Source: CAZDKK01 sp964506245
GTDB lineage: Bacteria > Eisenbacteria > RBG-16-71-46 > CAIMUX01 > WJJG01
Length of the DNA stretch: 64,000 nt
Assembly: GCA_964506245.1 (NCBI GenBank)
Contig: CAZDKK010000001.1
Location: forward strand, 1 to 64,000
Direction: 5' to 3'
Made by a program: the position numbers and the translations under genes. Below, piece by piece: positions 1-8,062 of this stretch. Each line of letters begins with the position of its first letter. Positions within the stretch are counted from its first letter, which is position 1. Under the pieces are notes generated by a model, which had not been told where the DNA came from, did not search any database, and was given only the letters and a program-made list of their open reading frames with translations.

Positions 1-1
1 C

Positions 2-619
2 GGCGCCCGGGCCGGCGCGCCGTATGCGCCGCCCGCGCCCGGACCGATGCGCGCGCTGCTCACCATGGCGTGGGCAGCGAACGCGGTGGCCTTTGGCATC
101 GGCAACACGCTGAACATCCAGTATCCCAAGTTTCTGCAGCAGGCCAGCCGCGGATCCGACATGTTCGGCTTCTTCCTGGGAACCGTCTTTGCCGTGCAGA
201 CGCTGGTGTTCTGGTTCCTGCGCACGCACCACGGTTGGCGGTTCCGCCGGCTACCGGGCTACGCCGTCCAGGCCGCCGCCGGTGGGGCGATCCTGCTGAT
301 GGCGTGGGCCCGGCCCGTCTGGCTCATCCTGCTGCTGGCGGTGCCGCTCGGCCTCGGGCTCGGCGTCTGCTACCACGCCAGCATCGTCTACAGCCTCATC
401 GACCGGAGCGGGCGCGGGCGGCGAGCGGGTTTCCACGAGGCGATCCTGGGGGCCGGCAACTTCCTGCTCCCGCTGCTCGGCGGCCTGGGAGCCGCGGCAG
501 CATCCGATCTGCGCATGCCCTACCTGCTCTGCGGAGCCGTCACGTTTCTCGGCATCGGCTTTCAGGAGCTGGTCTGGCGGCGAGCGGAACGCGGCCCGGC
601 GCGGTGCGGTGTCGGTTGA
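2..619 (+). CDS. MFS-type transporter, C-terminal part (cut by window edge)
   Basis: The reading frame is open to the left edge of the window, so the true start lies outside; the first internal ATG is at 47. The visible part has five to six hydrophobic segments separated by short Arg-rich loops (for example FFLGTVFAVQTLVFWF and LILLLAVPLGLGLGVCY), the layout of the second half of a 12-TM major facilitator. There is no conserved substrate motif, so the substrate is unknown; related MFS proteins without close relatives are common. The stop codon overlaps the -35 hexamer of the nikR promoter, so this gene ends exactly where the nickel operon begins. Confidence 0.7.
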   Translation, partial: GARAGAPYAPPAPGPMRALLTMAWAANAVAFGIGNTLNIQYPKFLQQASRGSDMFGFFLGTVFAVQTLVFWFLRTHHGWRFRRLPGYAVQAAAGGAILLMAWARPVWLILLLAVPLGLGLGVCYHASIVYSLIDRSGRGRRAGFHEAILGAGNFLLPLLGGLGAAAASDLRMPYLLCGAVTFLGIGFQELVWRRAERGPARCGVG

Positions 620-644
620 CAAGCGGCGCCTCTGGTGTTACTTG
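616..644 (+). promoter_or_regulatory. Candidate sigma-70 promoter of the nickel operon
   Basis: A perfect TTGACA lies at 616-621. Seventeen bases downstream the -10 position (TACTTG, 639-644) is poor. The left arm of the NikR-type operator overlaps the -10, so metal-bound NikR would block polymerase. The weak -10 keeps confidence moderate. Confidence 0.4.
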
Positions 645-662
645 TGCAGCGAGAGGTAGCAC
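635..662 (+). promoter_or_regulatory. NikR-type operator (imperfect 28-bp inverted repeat)
   Basis: The arms GTGTTAC (635-641) and GTAGCAC (656-662) are inverted repeats matching at 6 of 7 positions, separated by 14 bp. The total span of 28 bp equals that of known NikR operators, and as I recall the GTGTTAC-N13/14-GTAACAC pattern is the one described for NikR in delta-proteobacteria. It ends 1 bp before the nikR start codon and overlaps the -10 region, implying negative autoregulation of the whole operon by nickel. Confidence 0.7.
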
Positions 663-663
663 T

Positions 664-1089
664 ATGGCACAGCAGACCCGCCGATTCAGCATTTCGATGG
701 CCGCCGACCTGGTGACCCAGCTCGACGAGCTGGTGCGCGCCAAGGGGTACGCCAACCGTTCGCAGGCCATCGCGGAGATGGTCCGGGACAAACTGGTCGA
801 GCACCGGGGTGAGCGGGGCAAGCACGAGATCGCCGGCACGATCACGCTGGTGTACGACCACCACCGGCGCAGCATCCAGGCCCTGCTCACATCGATCCAA
901 CACGACCATGCGGAACGGATCATCGCCTCGCTGCACGCGCATCTGGACCATCACAATTGCATGGAGGTCCTGGCCGTGCGGGGTCGCGCCGGTCAGATCA
1001 GGCATCTGGCGGATCGATTGACCACCGCCAAGGGCGTCAAGCACGGCAAGCTGACCATGACCACGACCGGGACCGAGTTCGCGCGTTGA
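664..1089 (+). CDS. nikR: Nickel-responsive transcriptional repressor NikR
   Basis: This 141-residue protein has the NikR layout. Residues 5-50 form a ribbon-helix-helix DNA-binding domain (RRFSISMAADLVTQLDELV), followed by an ACT-like metal-binding tetramerisation domain. The nickel ligands of the family are all visible: a His in QHDH, two His in LHAH and the Cys in DHHNC, equivalent to E. coli H76, H87, H89 and C95. The ATG at 664 has an AGAGG Shine-Dalgarno 7 bases upstream. It is the first gene of an operon with a nickel ECF transporter and sits directly behind a NikR-type inverted repeat, so it probably represses its own operon when nickel is plentiful. Confidence 0.95.
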   Translation: MAQQTRRFSISMAADLVTQLDELVRAKGYANRSQAIAEMVRDKLVEHRGERGKHEIAGTITLVYDHHRRSIQALLTSIQHDHAERIIASLHAHLDHHNCMEVLAVRGRAGQIRHLADRLTTAKGVKHGKLTMTTTGTEFAR

Positions 1090-1137
1090 CCATGGTTTCC
1101 GGCGGAAGGCGACGCGGGACGGATTGAGGAAGCCCCC

Positions 1138-1773
1138 ATGCACATTCCCGATGGGTTTCTCGACACCCGCGTCTGGGTGCCGCTGAGCGCAGTCTCGGCC
1201 GCCGGGTTGACGATGGCGGCGCGCAAGACACGGAACGTTCTGGGTGAGAGACAGGTGCCGCTGATGGGGGTCATGGCGGCATTCATCTTCGCGGCCCAGA
1301 TGATCAACTTCCCGGTCGCGGGAGGAACCTCCGGCCACTTCATGGGGAGCGTGCTCGCAGCGGTGTTCCTGGGGCCGCTCTCCGGCGCCCTGGTGATGGC
1401 GGTCGTGCTCATCATCCAGTGTCTGGTCTTCCAGGACGGAGGCATCACGGCCCTGGGCGCCAACATCTTCAACATGGGCCTGGTCGGCGGCATCGGCGGG
1501 TACCTGGTCTTCCGCGGTCTGGTCGGGCTGAACCGGAGCCCCGGATTCCGATCGGTGGCGATCTTCGTCGCGGCCTGGATCTCGATCCTCCTGGCCGCGC
1601 TGGCCTGTGCGCTCGAACTGGCGTTCTCGAGGACGGTTCCCCTGGCGCTGGCGGTGCCGGCCATGGCGGGCGTGCATGCCCTGATCGGCATCGGCGAAGG
1701 GCTCATCACCGTGCTGGTCGTCAGCACCGTGCTGAAGATGCGCCCTGATCTCTGGGAGGCTCAGAAGGCATGA
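1138..1773 (+). CDS. nikM: Nickel ECF transporter substrate-binding membrane subunit NikM (CbiM family)
   Basis: This 211-residue integral membrane S-component begins with the invariant MHIPDGFL signature, in which the free N-terminal Met and His2 coordinate the metal in CbiM/NikM. About six or seven TM segments follow, with the conserved NxxxMGLVGG-like region near residue 115. The family includes cobalt (CbiM) and nickel (NikM) members; the adjacent nikR and NikR-type operator favour nickel. It overlaps nikN by 4 bp (ATGA), indicating translational coupling. Confidence 0.92.
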   Translation: MHIPDGFLDTRVWVPLSAVSAAGLTMAARKTRNVLGERQVPLMGVMAAFIFAAQMINFPVAGGTSGHFMGSVLAAVFLGPLSGALVMAVVLIIQCLVFQDGGITALGANIFNMGLVGGIGGYLVFRGLVGLNRSPGFRSVAIFVAAWISILLAALACALELAFSRTVPLALAVPAMAGVHALIGIGEGLITVLVVSTVLKMRPDLWEAQKA

Positions 1774-2087
1774 GCGCCCTGATGACGCGCCGGTTCACTC
1801 TGCTCGGCCTGCTCGTGGCCATCGCCGTGGCCGTGCTTCTATCCCCGCTCGCCTCCCGGTCCCCGGACGGGCTCGAGCGGGTGGCGGAAGACAAGGGGTT
1901 CCGGGAAAGGGGGGAAGCGGCAGCAGTGCTGCGGGCCCCGGCTCCGGATTACACGATCCCCGGCGTCGAGAGCGATCGGCTCTCGACCCCCCTGGCGGGG
2001 GCGCTGGGGACGCTGGGCGCATTCGGGTGCGCCCTGGTCCTGGCGCAGGTGCTCAGCCTGCGCCGGAAACGTCGGGCGGACAGCTAG
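1770..2087 (+). CDS. nikN: Nickel ECF transporter auxiliary subunit NikN (PDGL-type)
   Basis: A 105-residue protein with one N-terminal and one C-terminal TM segment enclosing a periplasmic loop. It carries the hallmark SPDGLERVAEDKGF sequence at residues 31-44, typical of the PDGLE/NikN (CbiN-like) accessory subunit of nickel/cobalt ECF importers. It overlaps nikM by four bases and precedes nikQ by 6 bp. It is required with the M subunit for metal loading in characterised systems; here that role is inferred from family and position. Confidence 0.88.
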   Translation: MSALMTRRFTLLGLLVAIAVAVLLSPLASRSPDGLERVAEDKGFRERGEAAAVLRAPAPDYTIPGVESDRLSTPLAGALGTLGAFGCALVLAQVLSLRRKRRADS

Positions 2088-2093
2088 GCTGGC

Positions 2094-2864
2094 ATGCATC
2101 ACGACTTCGTCGATCGGTACAGTGACCTCGCGAGCCCGATTCATCGGCTCGACCCGCGAATCAAGATCCTCTGCCTGCTGCTCTTCGCGGTGGTGGTCGT
2201 GACGACTCCGTCCGACCGCTACGCTTGCTTCGGCGCCTATGCGCTCCTGATGGCTGTCCTCGTGGCGGTGAGCCGCGTGCCGATCACCTACATGCTCAAG
2301 CGGGTCAGTCTCGTTCTGCCCTTCGTCGCGCTGACCGCCGTCTTCCTGCCATTCCGGCACTTCCCGGGCGCCGGCGAGTCGAGCGGCGGCCTCCTGGGCT
2401 TGCGCGTCTCTGGTCAAGGGGCTCAGCTCCTGGCGGGCGTGACGACCAAGGCCTTGCTGGCGGCGACCGCGCTGATCCTGCTCTCCTCGTCCACCCGGTT
2501 CGTCGCGCTGTTGCAGGGGCTCGGGGCCTTGAGGTTTCCCGGGGTCATGCTGATGATTCTGTCCTTCATGATTCGCTATCTCTTCGTGGCCAGCGATCAG
2601 GCGATGCGCATGGAACGGGCACGCAGCTCGCGATTCTGCGGCGGCGGGCGGCTGGCGACGCTGCGGGTGCGCAGCAGCATGATCGGGGTCCTGTTTGTCA
2701 GGTCTTACGAGCGGGCCGAGAGGGTATACCGCAGCATGGTGTGCCGCGGGTTCGACGGCGACCCTCGCGGTGCGACTCGCCTGCAGTTCGCGCCGTCGGA
2801 TGGGCTCTTTGCGATTCTGTTTCTGGCCGGCGTGGTGGCCGCGCGCTTGGCGGGGGGTCTATGA
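2094..2864 (+). CDS. nikQ: Nickel ECF transporter T-component NikQ (CbiQ family)
   Basis: A 256-residue energy-coupling transmembrane protein with an N-terminal amphipathic start (LDPRIKILCLLLFAVVVV), several TM helices and a cytoplasmic coupling region holding two Ala-Arg-x-like motifs (ERARSSR near residue 175 and ERVYRSMVCRG near residue 210) that dock onto the ATPase dimer. The length is normal for CbiQ. The stop overlaps the nikO start (ATGA). It connects NikM to NikO in the membrane. Confidence 0.92.
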   Translation: MHHDFVDRYSDLASPIHRLDPRIKILCLLLFAVVVVTTPSDRYACFGAYALLMAVLVAVSRVPITYMLKRVSLVLPFVALTAVFLPFRHFPGAGESSGGLLGLRVSGQGAQLLAGVTTKALLAATALILLSSSTRFVALLQGLGALRFPGVMLMILSFMIRYLFVASDQAMRMERARSSRFCGGGRLATLRVRSSMIGVLFVRSYERAERVYRSMVCRGFDGDPRGATRLQFAPSDGLFAILFLAGVVAARLAGGL

Positions 2865-3739
2865 ATACGGCCGTGACTCTCGGGGATCTCCGGTACACCT
2901 ACCCGGACGGCCGCCCGGCACTCAACGGGATCAACCTCGAGATCCAGCCGGGTGAATCGGTGGGGATGATCGGCCCCAATGGCGCCGGAAAGACAACGCT
3001 CCTTCTGCACCTCAACGGAATCCTCGCGGGAACGGGCGAGGTCCGCATTTTCGGCGACGCGGTCACGCGGGATCGGCTGAGACCCGTCCGGCGCAAGGTG
3101 GGCGTCGTCTTCCAGGATCCGGACGACCAGCTGTTCTCGGCGACGGTCCGCGACGATGTCGCCTTCGGCCCGCTCTACATGGATCTGCCGGCCGAGGAAG
3201 TCGAGCGCCGCACACGCGAAGCGCTCGTCCAGGTGGGGATGGAGGAGCTGGCGGCACACTCGCCGCACCACCTCAGCATCGGCGAGAAGCGGCGGGTGTC
3301 GATCGCCACGATCCTGTCGATGAAGCCGGAGATCCTGGTGCTGGACGAGCCGACCAGCAACCTCGACCCACGCCAGCGAAAGAACCTGATCGAGCTGCTC
3401 GCGCGCATCACGACCACGAAGATCATTGCCAGCCACGATCTCGACCTGGTCGACCAGCTTTGCGAACGCGTGATCTTCCTCCACGCCGGGACGGTCGTCG
3501 CAGACGGGCCCGCAGCGGAGATCCTGCGCGACGCAGAACTGCTGACCGCGAACGGGCTGGAAGTCGTTCCCCTGAGGGGCCACGGTGGCGCGGGCGCCAA
3601 CCTGACCCGGTTCGCGCCCGGCTCGTCAGCGACGGCCGGGCGGGCAGGTCACCTGGGATCCGGCGCGGGGCCGCGCGACCACCCCAACCTTCAGCCTTCG
3701 CCCTACGAGGCCCTTGGTCCACCCCGCACCAAGCGCTAG
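2861..3739 (+). CDS. nikO: Nickel ECF transporter ATP-binding protein NikO (CbiO family)
   Basis: The 292-residue ABC ATPase has Walker A GPNGAGKTT, Q-loop VFQDPDDQLF, signature LSIGEKRR (an Ile replaces the usual first Gly of LSGGE), Walker B ILVLDEPTSNLD and H-loop SHD. The start ATG at 2861 overlaps the nikQ stop. The catalytic fold ends near residue 240; a further ~50 Gly/Pro/Arg-rich residues form a disordered-looking tail absent from typical CbiO proteins. A longer upstream open frame exists but overlaps all of nikQ and is not supported. It is the last gene of the nickel operon. Confidence 0.92.
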   Translation: MNTAVTLGDLRYTYPDGRPALNGINLEIQPGESVGMIGPNGAGKTTLLLHLNGILAGTGEVRIFGDAVTRDRLRPVRRKVGVVFQDPDDQLFSATVRDDVAFGPLYMDLPAEEVERRTREALVQVGMEELAAHSPHHLSIGEKRRVSIATILSMKPEILVLDEPTSNLDPRQRKNLIELLARITTTKIIASHDLDLVDQLCERVIFLHAGTVVADGPAAEILRDAELLTANGLEVVPLRGHGGAGANLTRFAPGSSATAGRAGHLGSGAGPRDHPNLQPSPYEALGPPRTKR

Positions 3740-3821
3740 AATCGCCGCATTCGACGCCGGCCGGTCACCGGCGGCCGGGGCGAGGACGGTCCCCGTGGGG
3801 ACCTGCGCAGGGAGGTGCATC

Positions 3822-4856
3822 GTGCGTCGCGCGATCACGGGTTCCAGGGCGTCGTCGCGGCTGGTCGTGGCGATGGGTGGGCTGCTGGCAATCCTCTGCC
3901 TCGCGCTGATCGCCGGCTGCGGGGGCGACGGCGGGCAAGGTGGACAGTCCACCGACCGACATGCGGCGGGGACGCCGGGCGGGCAAGCCCCCGCGGCCAA
4001 GGTAATCATCGGTGTCTCCCTGCTGACGCGGACCCACCCCTTCTACCAGGATCTCGAGGCCGGTCTCCAGGAAGCTGCCGCGCAGCACGGCTACGAGCTC
4101 GTCGTGCAGGCGGGCGAGTTCGACGTGGCCAAGCAGAAGGATCAGGTCGAGAACTTCATCGTCCGGCACGTTAACGCGATCATCGTCTGCCCGTGCGACT
4201 CGAAGTCGATCGGCACGTCGGTCACGGCCGCGGCCGCGGCGGGCATCCCCGTCTTCACCGCGGACATCGCCGTTCTCGCGCCCGGTGCGCCGATCGTCTG
4301 CCATGTCGCCTCCGACAACGTGGCGGGCGGTCGCCTGGCGGCGCAGGCCGTGCGCGAGGTGCTGGGGGGCCGGGGCAAGGTGGCGATCATCGATCACCCC
4401 GAGGTCGAGTCGGTCATCCAGCGCGTGCGCGGGTTTGAGGAGGAGATCGCCACGACGCCCGAGATCCAGGTCGTCGCCAAGCTGACCGGGCGCGGGATGA
4501 AGGACATGGCCTTCCGCACGGCGGAGGATATCCTCCAGGGTCACCCGGACCTGGACGCGATCTTCGGCATCAACGACGACAGCGCGCTCGGGGCGCTGGC
4601 GGCGGTCGAGAAAGCGGGGCGCCAGGAGCGCGTCAAGATCGTCGGGTTCGACGCGGTGCCCGAGGCGCGCCAGGCGATCGCTGCGGGGAAGATCTATGCC
4701 GACGTGATCCAGCAGCCCCGGTTGATCGGCACGACGACGATCGGCGCCATCGCCGACTACATGACCGGCAAGCCGGTCCCGCGCGAGATCTTGATCCCCT
4801 GCGCGCTGTACAAGCAGGCCGACGCGCAGGCCGAGTCGGGCACCCGAGAGCCGTGA
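3822..4856 (+). CDS. Ribose-type sugar ABC transporter substrate-binding lipoprotein
   Basis: This 344-residue protein starts at GTG 3822 behind a GGAGG box (3811-3815); the in-frame ATG at 3714 lies inside nikO and has no ribosome site. A signal peptide with lipobox LIAGC ends near residue 32, so it is probably lipid-anchored. The rest is a type I periplasmic binding protein of the RbsB/xylose class: GVSLLTRTHPFYQDLEAGL at the start, the DNVAGGRLAAQ hinge region and FGINDDSALGALAAVE. It is first in an importer operon with the following ATPase and permease. The substrate is not readable; the GH38 enzyme downstream hints at a mannoside or monosaccharide. Confidence 0.88.
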   Translation: MRRAITGSRASSRLVVAMGGLLAILCLALIAGCGGDGGQGGQSTDRHAAGTPGGQAPAAKVIIGVSLLTRTHPFYQDLEAGLQEAAAQHGYELVVQAGEFDVAKQKDQVENFIVRHVNAIIVCPCDSKSIGTSVTAAAAAGIPVFTADIAVLAPGAPIVCHVASDNVAGGRLAAQAVREVLGGRGKVAIIDHPEVESVIQRVRGFEEEIATTPEIQVVAKLTGRGMKDMAFRTAEDILQGHPDLDAIFGINDDSALGALAAVEKAGRQERVKIVGFDAVPEARQAIAAGKIYADVIQQPRLIGTTTIGAIADYMTGKPVPREILIPCALYKQADAQAESGTREP

Positions 4857-4859
4857 GGT

Positions 4860-6395
4860 ATGGACGCGACGAGCGATCCCCCCATCCTGCTGCGACTGAC
4901 AGGCATCGAGAAGTCCTTTCCCGGTGTCCAGGCCATCCGCTCGGCCGATCTCGACGTCCGCGCCGGTGAAATCCACGCGCTGGTAGGCGAGAACGGCGCG
5001 GGCAAGAGCACGTTGATCAAGGTCGTCACGGGCGCGCACCAGCCCGACGCCGGCACGATCGAGATGCCCGGGGCAGCCGCGGCGGTTGCCGCAGCAGCCG
5101 CGACCCGCGCTGGCCCGCTGCGGATCACCGATCCGGGCGAGGCGCGCCGTGCGGGCGTGGCGGCGATCTACCAGGAGTTCAACCTCGTTCCGGCCCTCAC
5201 GGTGCGGGAGAACATCTTCCTGGGGTGCGAGCTGTCCCGGCGCGGCTTCTGCCGGCGTCGTGAAGAGCGCAAGCGCGCCCACGCCGTGCTCGGTCGCCTC
5301 GACGCCTCGATCGACACCGAGACGCGCGCGGGCGATCTGCACGTCGCCAACCAGCAGCTCGTCGAGATCGCGCGCGCCCTGCAAGCCGACGCGCGGTTGC
5401 TGATCATGGACGAGCCGACCGCCGCGCTCACCCCGCGAGAGGTCGGGCGGCTCTTCGTCGTGTTGGCCGATCTGCGCGAGCACGGTGCCGGCATCCTCTT
5501 CATCAGCCACCGCCTGGACGAGGTGCTGCGCATCGCCGACCGGATTACGGTCATGCGCGATGGCCGGGCCCTGGGCACCTGGCCGCGGGCGGATCTCACG
5601 CGCGAGCGGCTGATCGAGCTGATGGTCGGCCGGCCGCTCGACAAGGAGTTTCCCCCGCGCGCGGTCACGCCGGGCCAGGACTTGCTGGTCGTCGAGGATC
5701 TGCGGGGCGGGCCGGTCCGCGGCGTCTCCTTCGCCGTGAAGCGCGGCGAGGTGGTCGGCATCGCCGGGCTCGTCGGCGCCGGACGCACGGAGCTGGCGCG
5801 CCTGATCTTCGGCGCCGACCTGCCGGCGGGCGGTCGCGTCTTCCTGGCGGGATGGCCGATCAAGATTCGTTCGCCCCGCGAAGCGATCCGCGCCGGAGTC
5901 GGCTTGTTGAGCGAGGATCGCAAGGGCCAGGGTCTGGTGCTCAAGCTGAGCGCGCGGGAGAACTTCGCCCTGGGCAACCTCGAGCACTGGGCGCGCCGCG
6001 GCTGGATCGATCAGCACGAGGAGCGCAGCGCGTTCCTGCGCTACGTCACGCGCTTGAACATCCGGGTCTCGAGCCCGCACCAGACGGCCGAGCACCTCTC
6101 GGGCGGCAATCAGCAGAAGCTGCTCGTGGCGCGCTGGCTCGAGAACGACGCCCAGCTCCTCATCTTCGACGAGCCGACGCGCGGCATCGATGTCGGGGCG
6201 AAGTACGAGATGTACATGCTCATGAACAAGCTGGCCGAGCGTGGCAAGGGGATCCTGATGATCTCCTCCGAGCTGCCGGAAATCCTGGGGATGAGCGACC
6301 GCATCCTGGTCATGCACGACGGCCGGATCACGGGCGAGATCCGCGACGTGGCGGCGGCCACGCAGGAGCAGATCCTCGCGCTGGCTGTGCGATGA
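4860..6395 (+). CDS. Sugar ABC transporter double ATP-binding protein (RbsA/MglA type)
   Basis: A 511-residue protein with two tandem ABC domains, the family's usual length. Domain 1 has Walker A GENGAGKST near residue 42, a degenerate signature (HVANQQLVEIARAL) and LLIMDEPTAALT. Domain 2 has the degenerate Walker A GLVGAGRTE, the signature LSGGNQQK and LLIFDEPTRGID. An Ala-rich insert of about 20 residues (near residue 70) sits in domain 1 before the Q-loop. It starts 3 bp after the binding-protein gene and overlaps the permease start (ATGA). Confidence 0.93.
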   Translation: MDATSDPPILLRLTGIEKSFPGVQAIRSADLDVRAGEIHALVGENGAGKSTLIKVVTGAHQPDAGTIEMPGAAAAVAAAAATRAGPLRITDPGEARRAGVAAIYQEFNLVPALTVRENIFLGCELSRRGFCRRREERKRAHAVLGRLDASIDTETRAGDLHVANQQLVEIARALQADARLLIMDEPTAALTPREVGRLFVVLADLREHGAGILFISHRLDEVLRIADRITVMRDGRALGTWPRADLTRERLIELMVGRPLDKEFPPRAVTPGQDLLVVEDLRGGPVRGVSFAVKRGEVVGIAGLVGAGRTELARLIFGADLPAGGRVFLAGWPIKIRSPREAIRAGVGLLSEDRKGQGLVLKLSARENFALGNLEHWARRGWIDQHEERSAFLRYVTRLNIRVSSPHQTAEHLSGGNQQKLLVARWLENDAQLLIFDEPTRGIDVGAKYEMYMLMNKLAERGKGILMISSELPEILGMSDRILVMHDGRITGEIRDVAAATQEQILALAVR

Positions 6396-7789
6396 AGGGC
6401 AGGTCGACGATGCCGGATGAAACGCAGAGCCCGAGTGGACGCGTGAAGCAGGCGCTCGCGCGCTTCGCCTCGCAGTACGGGATGCTCGGGGTGTTGATCC
6501 TCCTGTGCGCGTTCTTCTCCGTGCTCACGCTCGGGATGCAGCACCCCACCGGGACCGCGGGCGCGCAGGCGCTGATGCAGGAGCTGCGGATGCAGGTCGA
6601 CCCGCGCGACGCGCTGATCGTTGCCGCGCGGGGAGGCGAACAGGACCTGCGCTTCACCACCACGCTGGCTCTGCTGCTCGAACAGGCGAAGATGAAGCCG
6701 GCGGCGGTGGTGACCGGCGATCCAGCCGCTCTCCGCGCGGCGCTGGAGGCGCTCCCGGACCCGCTGCCTCCCCGGATCGTCGTGGCCACCGACGAGGGGT
6801 ACGCGCCGGTCGTGCGCAGCATGGCCCTGTCGATCCCGCGCCTGGCCACCGCCCGGCTCGACGTGCTGACGCCGCCCTACCACCGCTGGCCGACGTTCCT
6901 GCTGGCCGACAACCTGCTCAACGTGGCCAACCAGATCGCGGTCATCGCCATCCTGGCGGTGGGGATGACGATGGTGATCATCACCGGGGGGATCGACCTG
7001 TCGGTCGGTAGCCTGATCGCGCTGGCGGCCGTGGTGACCGCCGGACTGATCAAGAACATGGGGGGCGAGGGGGCGAGCGCCCTGGCCATGATGGTGGCCG
7101 GCGCCGGCGCGATCGTCGCGTGCACCCTGATCGGCGCCTTCTCGGGCGCGGTGATCACGCGCTTCAACGTGCCGCCCTTCATCGCCACGCTGGGGATGAT
7201 GCAGGTGGCCAGCGGCGTCGCCTATATCCTGGCCCGGGGGCGGCCCATCTACCAGGTGCCGGAGAGCTTCGTCGCCCTCGGGCGCTCCTCCGACCCGTTG
7301 CTCGGGATCCCCTACGCCGTGCTGCTGATGATCGTGATCTACATCGCGGCCCACCTGCTGATGGCGCGCACCGTGCTGGGTCGCCACATCTATGCCGTGG
7401 GCGGCAACGCCGAGGCCGCGCGTCTGGCGGGTGTGCGCGTCAAAGCGGTGCAGATGTTCGTCTACTGCACCTGCGGCCTGCTGGCCGGTCTGGGCGGCGT
7501 GATCATGGCCTCGCAGCTCAAGAGCGGCGCGCCGACCTACGGCGCCATGTACGAGCTCTACGTCATCGCTGCGGTCGTCGTGGGGGGCACGAGCCTGAGC
7601 GGGGGCGAGGGACGCATCCTGGGCACGCTGATCGGGGCGTTCATCATCGCCGTCATCCAGAACGGCATGAACCTGACCAACGTCGAGAGCTACACACAGA
7701 AGGTGGTGCTCGGGTTGGTCATCCTGGGAGCGGTGCTCCTGGACCAGCTCAAGCACCGGGGCTGGTGGCGGCGGCCGCGAGCGCATTGA
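6392..7789 (+). CDS. Sugar ABC transporter permease (RbsC type) with a large extracytoplasmic insert
   Basis: A 465-residue permease, about 140 residues longer than usual RbsC. After TM1 (residues 30-47) comes a soluble segment of about 115 residues (50-165) containing DALIVAARGGE and PAAVVTGDPAALRAAL, which looks like a small alpha/beta domain. The normal RbsC core follows (GMTMVIITGGIDLSVGS, FNVPPFIATLG, GRHIYAVGGNAEAARLAG). The start ATG 6392 overlaps the ATPase stop; ATG 6410 with a GGGCAGG box is an alternative. The insert probably faces the periplasm and may contact the binding lipoprotein; that is inference. Confidence 0.9.
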   Translation: MKGRSTMPDETQSPSGRVKQALARFASQYGMLGVLILLCAFFSVLTLGMQHPTGTAGAQALMQELRMQVDPRDALIVAARGGEQDLRFTTTLALLLEQAKMKPAAVVTGDPAALRAALEALPDPLPPRIVVATDEGYAPVVRSMALSIPRLATARLDVLTPPYHRWPTFLLADNLLNVANQIAVIAILAVGMTMVIITGGIDLSVGSLIALAAVVTAGLIKNMGGEGASALAMMVAGAGAIVACTLIGAFSGAVITRFNVPPFIATLGMMQVASGVAYILARGRPIYQVPESFVALGRSSDPLLGIPYAVLLMIVIYIAAHLLMARTVLGRHIYAVGGNAEAARLAGVRVKAVQMFVYCTCGLLAGLGGVIMASQLKSGAPTYGAMYELYVIAAVVVGGTSLSGGEGRILGTLIGAFIIAVIQNGMNLTNVESYTQKVVLGLVILGAVLLDQLKHRGWWRRPRAH

Positions 7790-8062
7790 CCGGGTGCCCC
7801 GCGCTCGGTGCGATCCGACTCCGGAGCGCGGACCGGTCCGCGGCGTGCACGAGAGCAGACAGCGGCTCCGGAGGAGTACACGCCGCTGTCCAGCGGGTCG
7901 GGGCCCGCCGCGGTGCATGTGCCGCCCTCCATCCCCTATCTCCATCTGTCGGTGCAAGAACCCGTGTCCCTGCCGCGTCGGCCCGCCCGGCATGCTTCAT
8001 GAGGTGAGACAACCAGAGACGTCCGGGGTATATCGAGGTGCTGACAACGCGAGGGGGCGACC
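7790..8062 (+). other. Intergenic region, no gene recognised
   Basis: This 273-bp stretch between the permease and the next lipoprotein has no credible coding frame. A TATATC box near 8031-8036 could be a -10 element, but no matching -35 is visible. Confidence 0.3.

Noticed and set aside
3765..6317. An 850-codon open frame on the minus strand across the sugar-binding and ATPase genes.
   Set aside because: It is an artefact of high GC: its product is Arg/His/Asp-rich without a fold, while the plus strand encodes clear ABC proteins.
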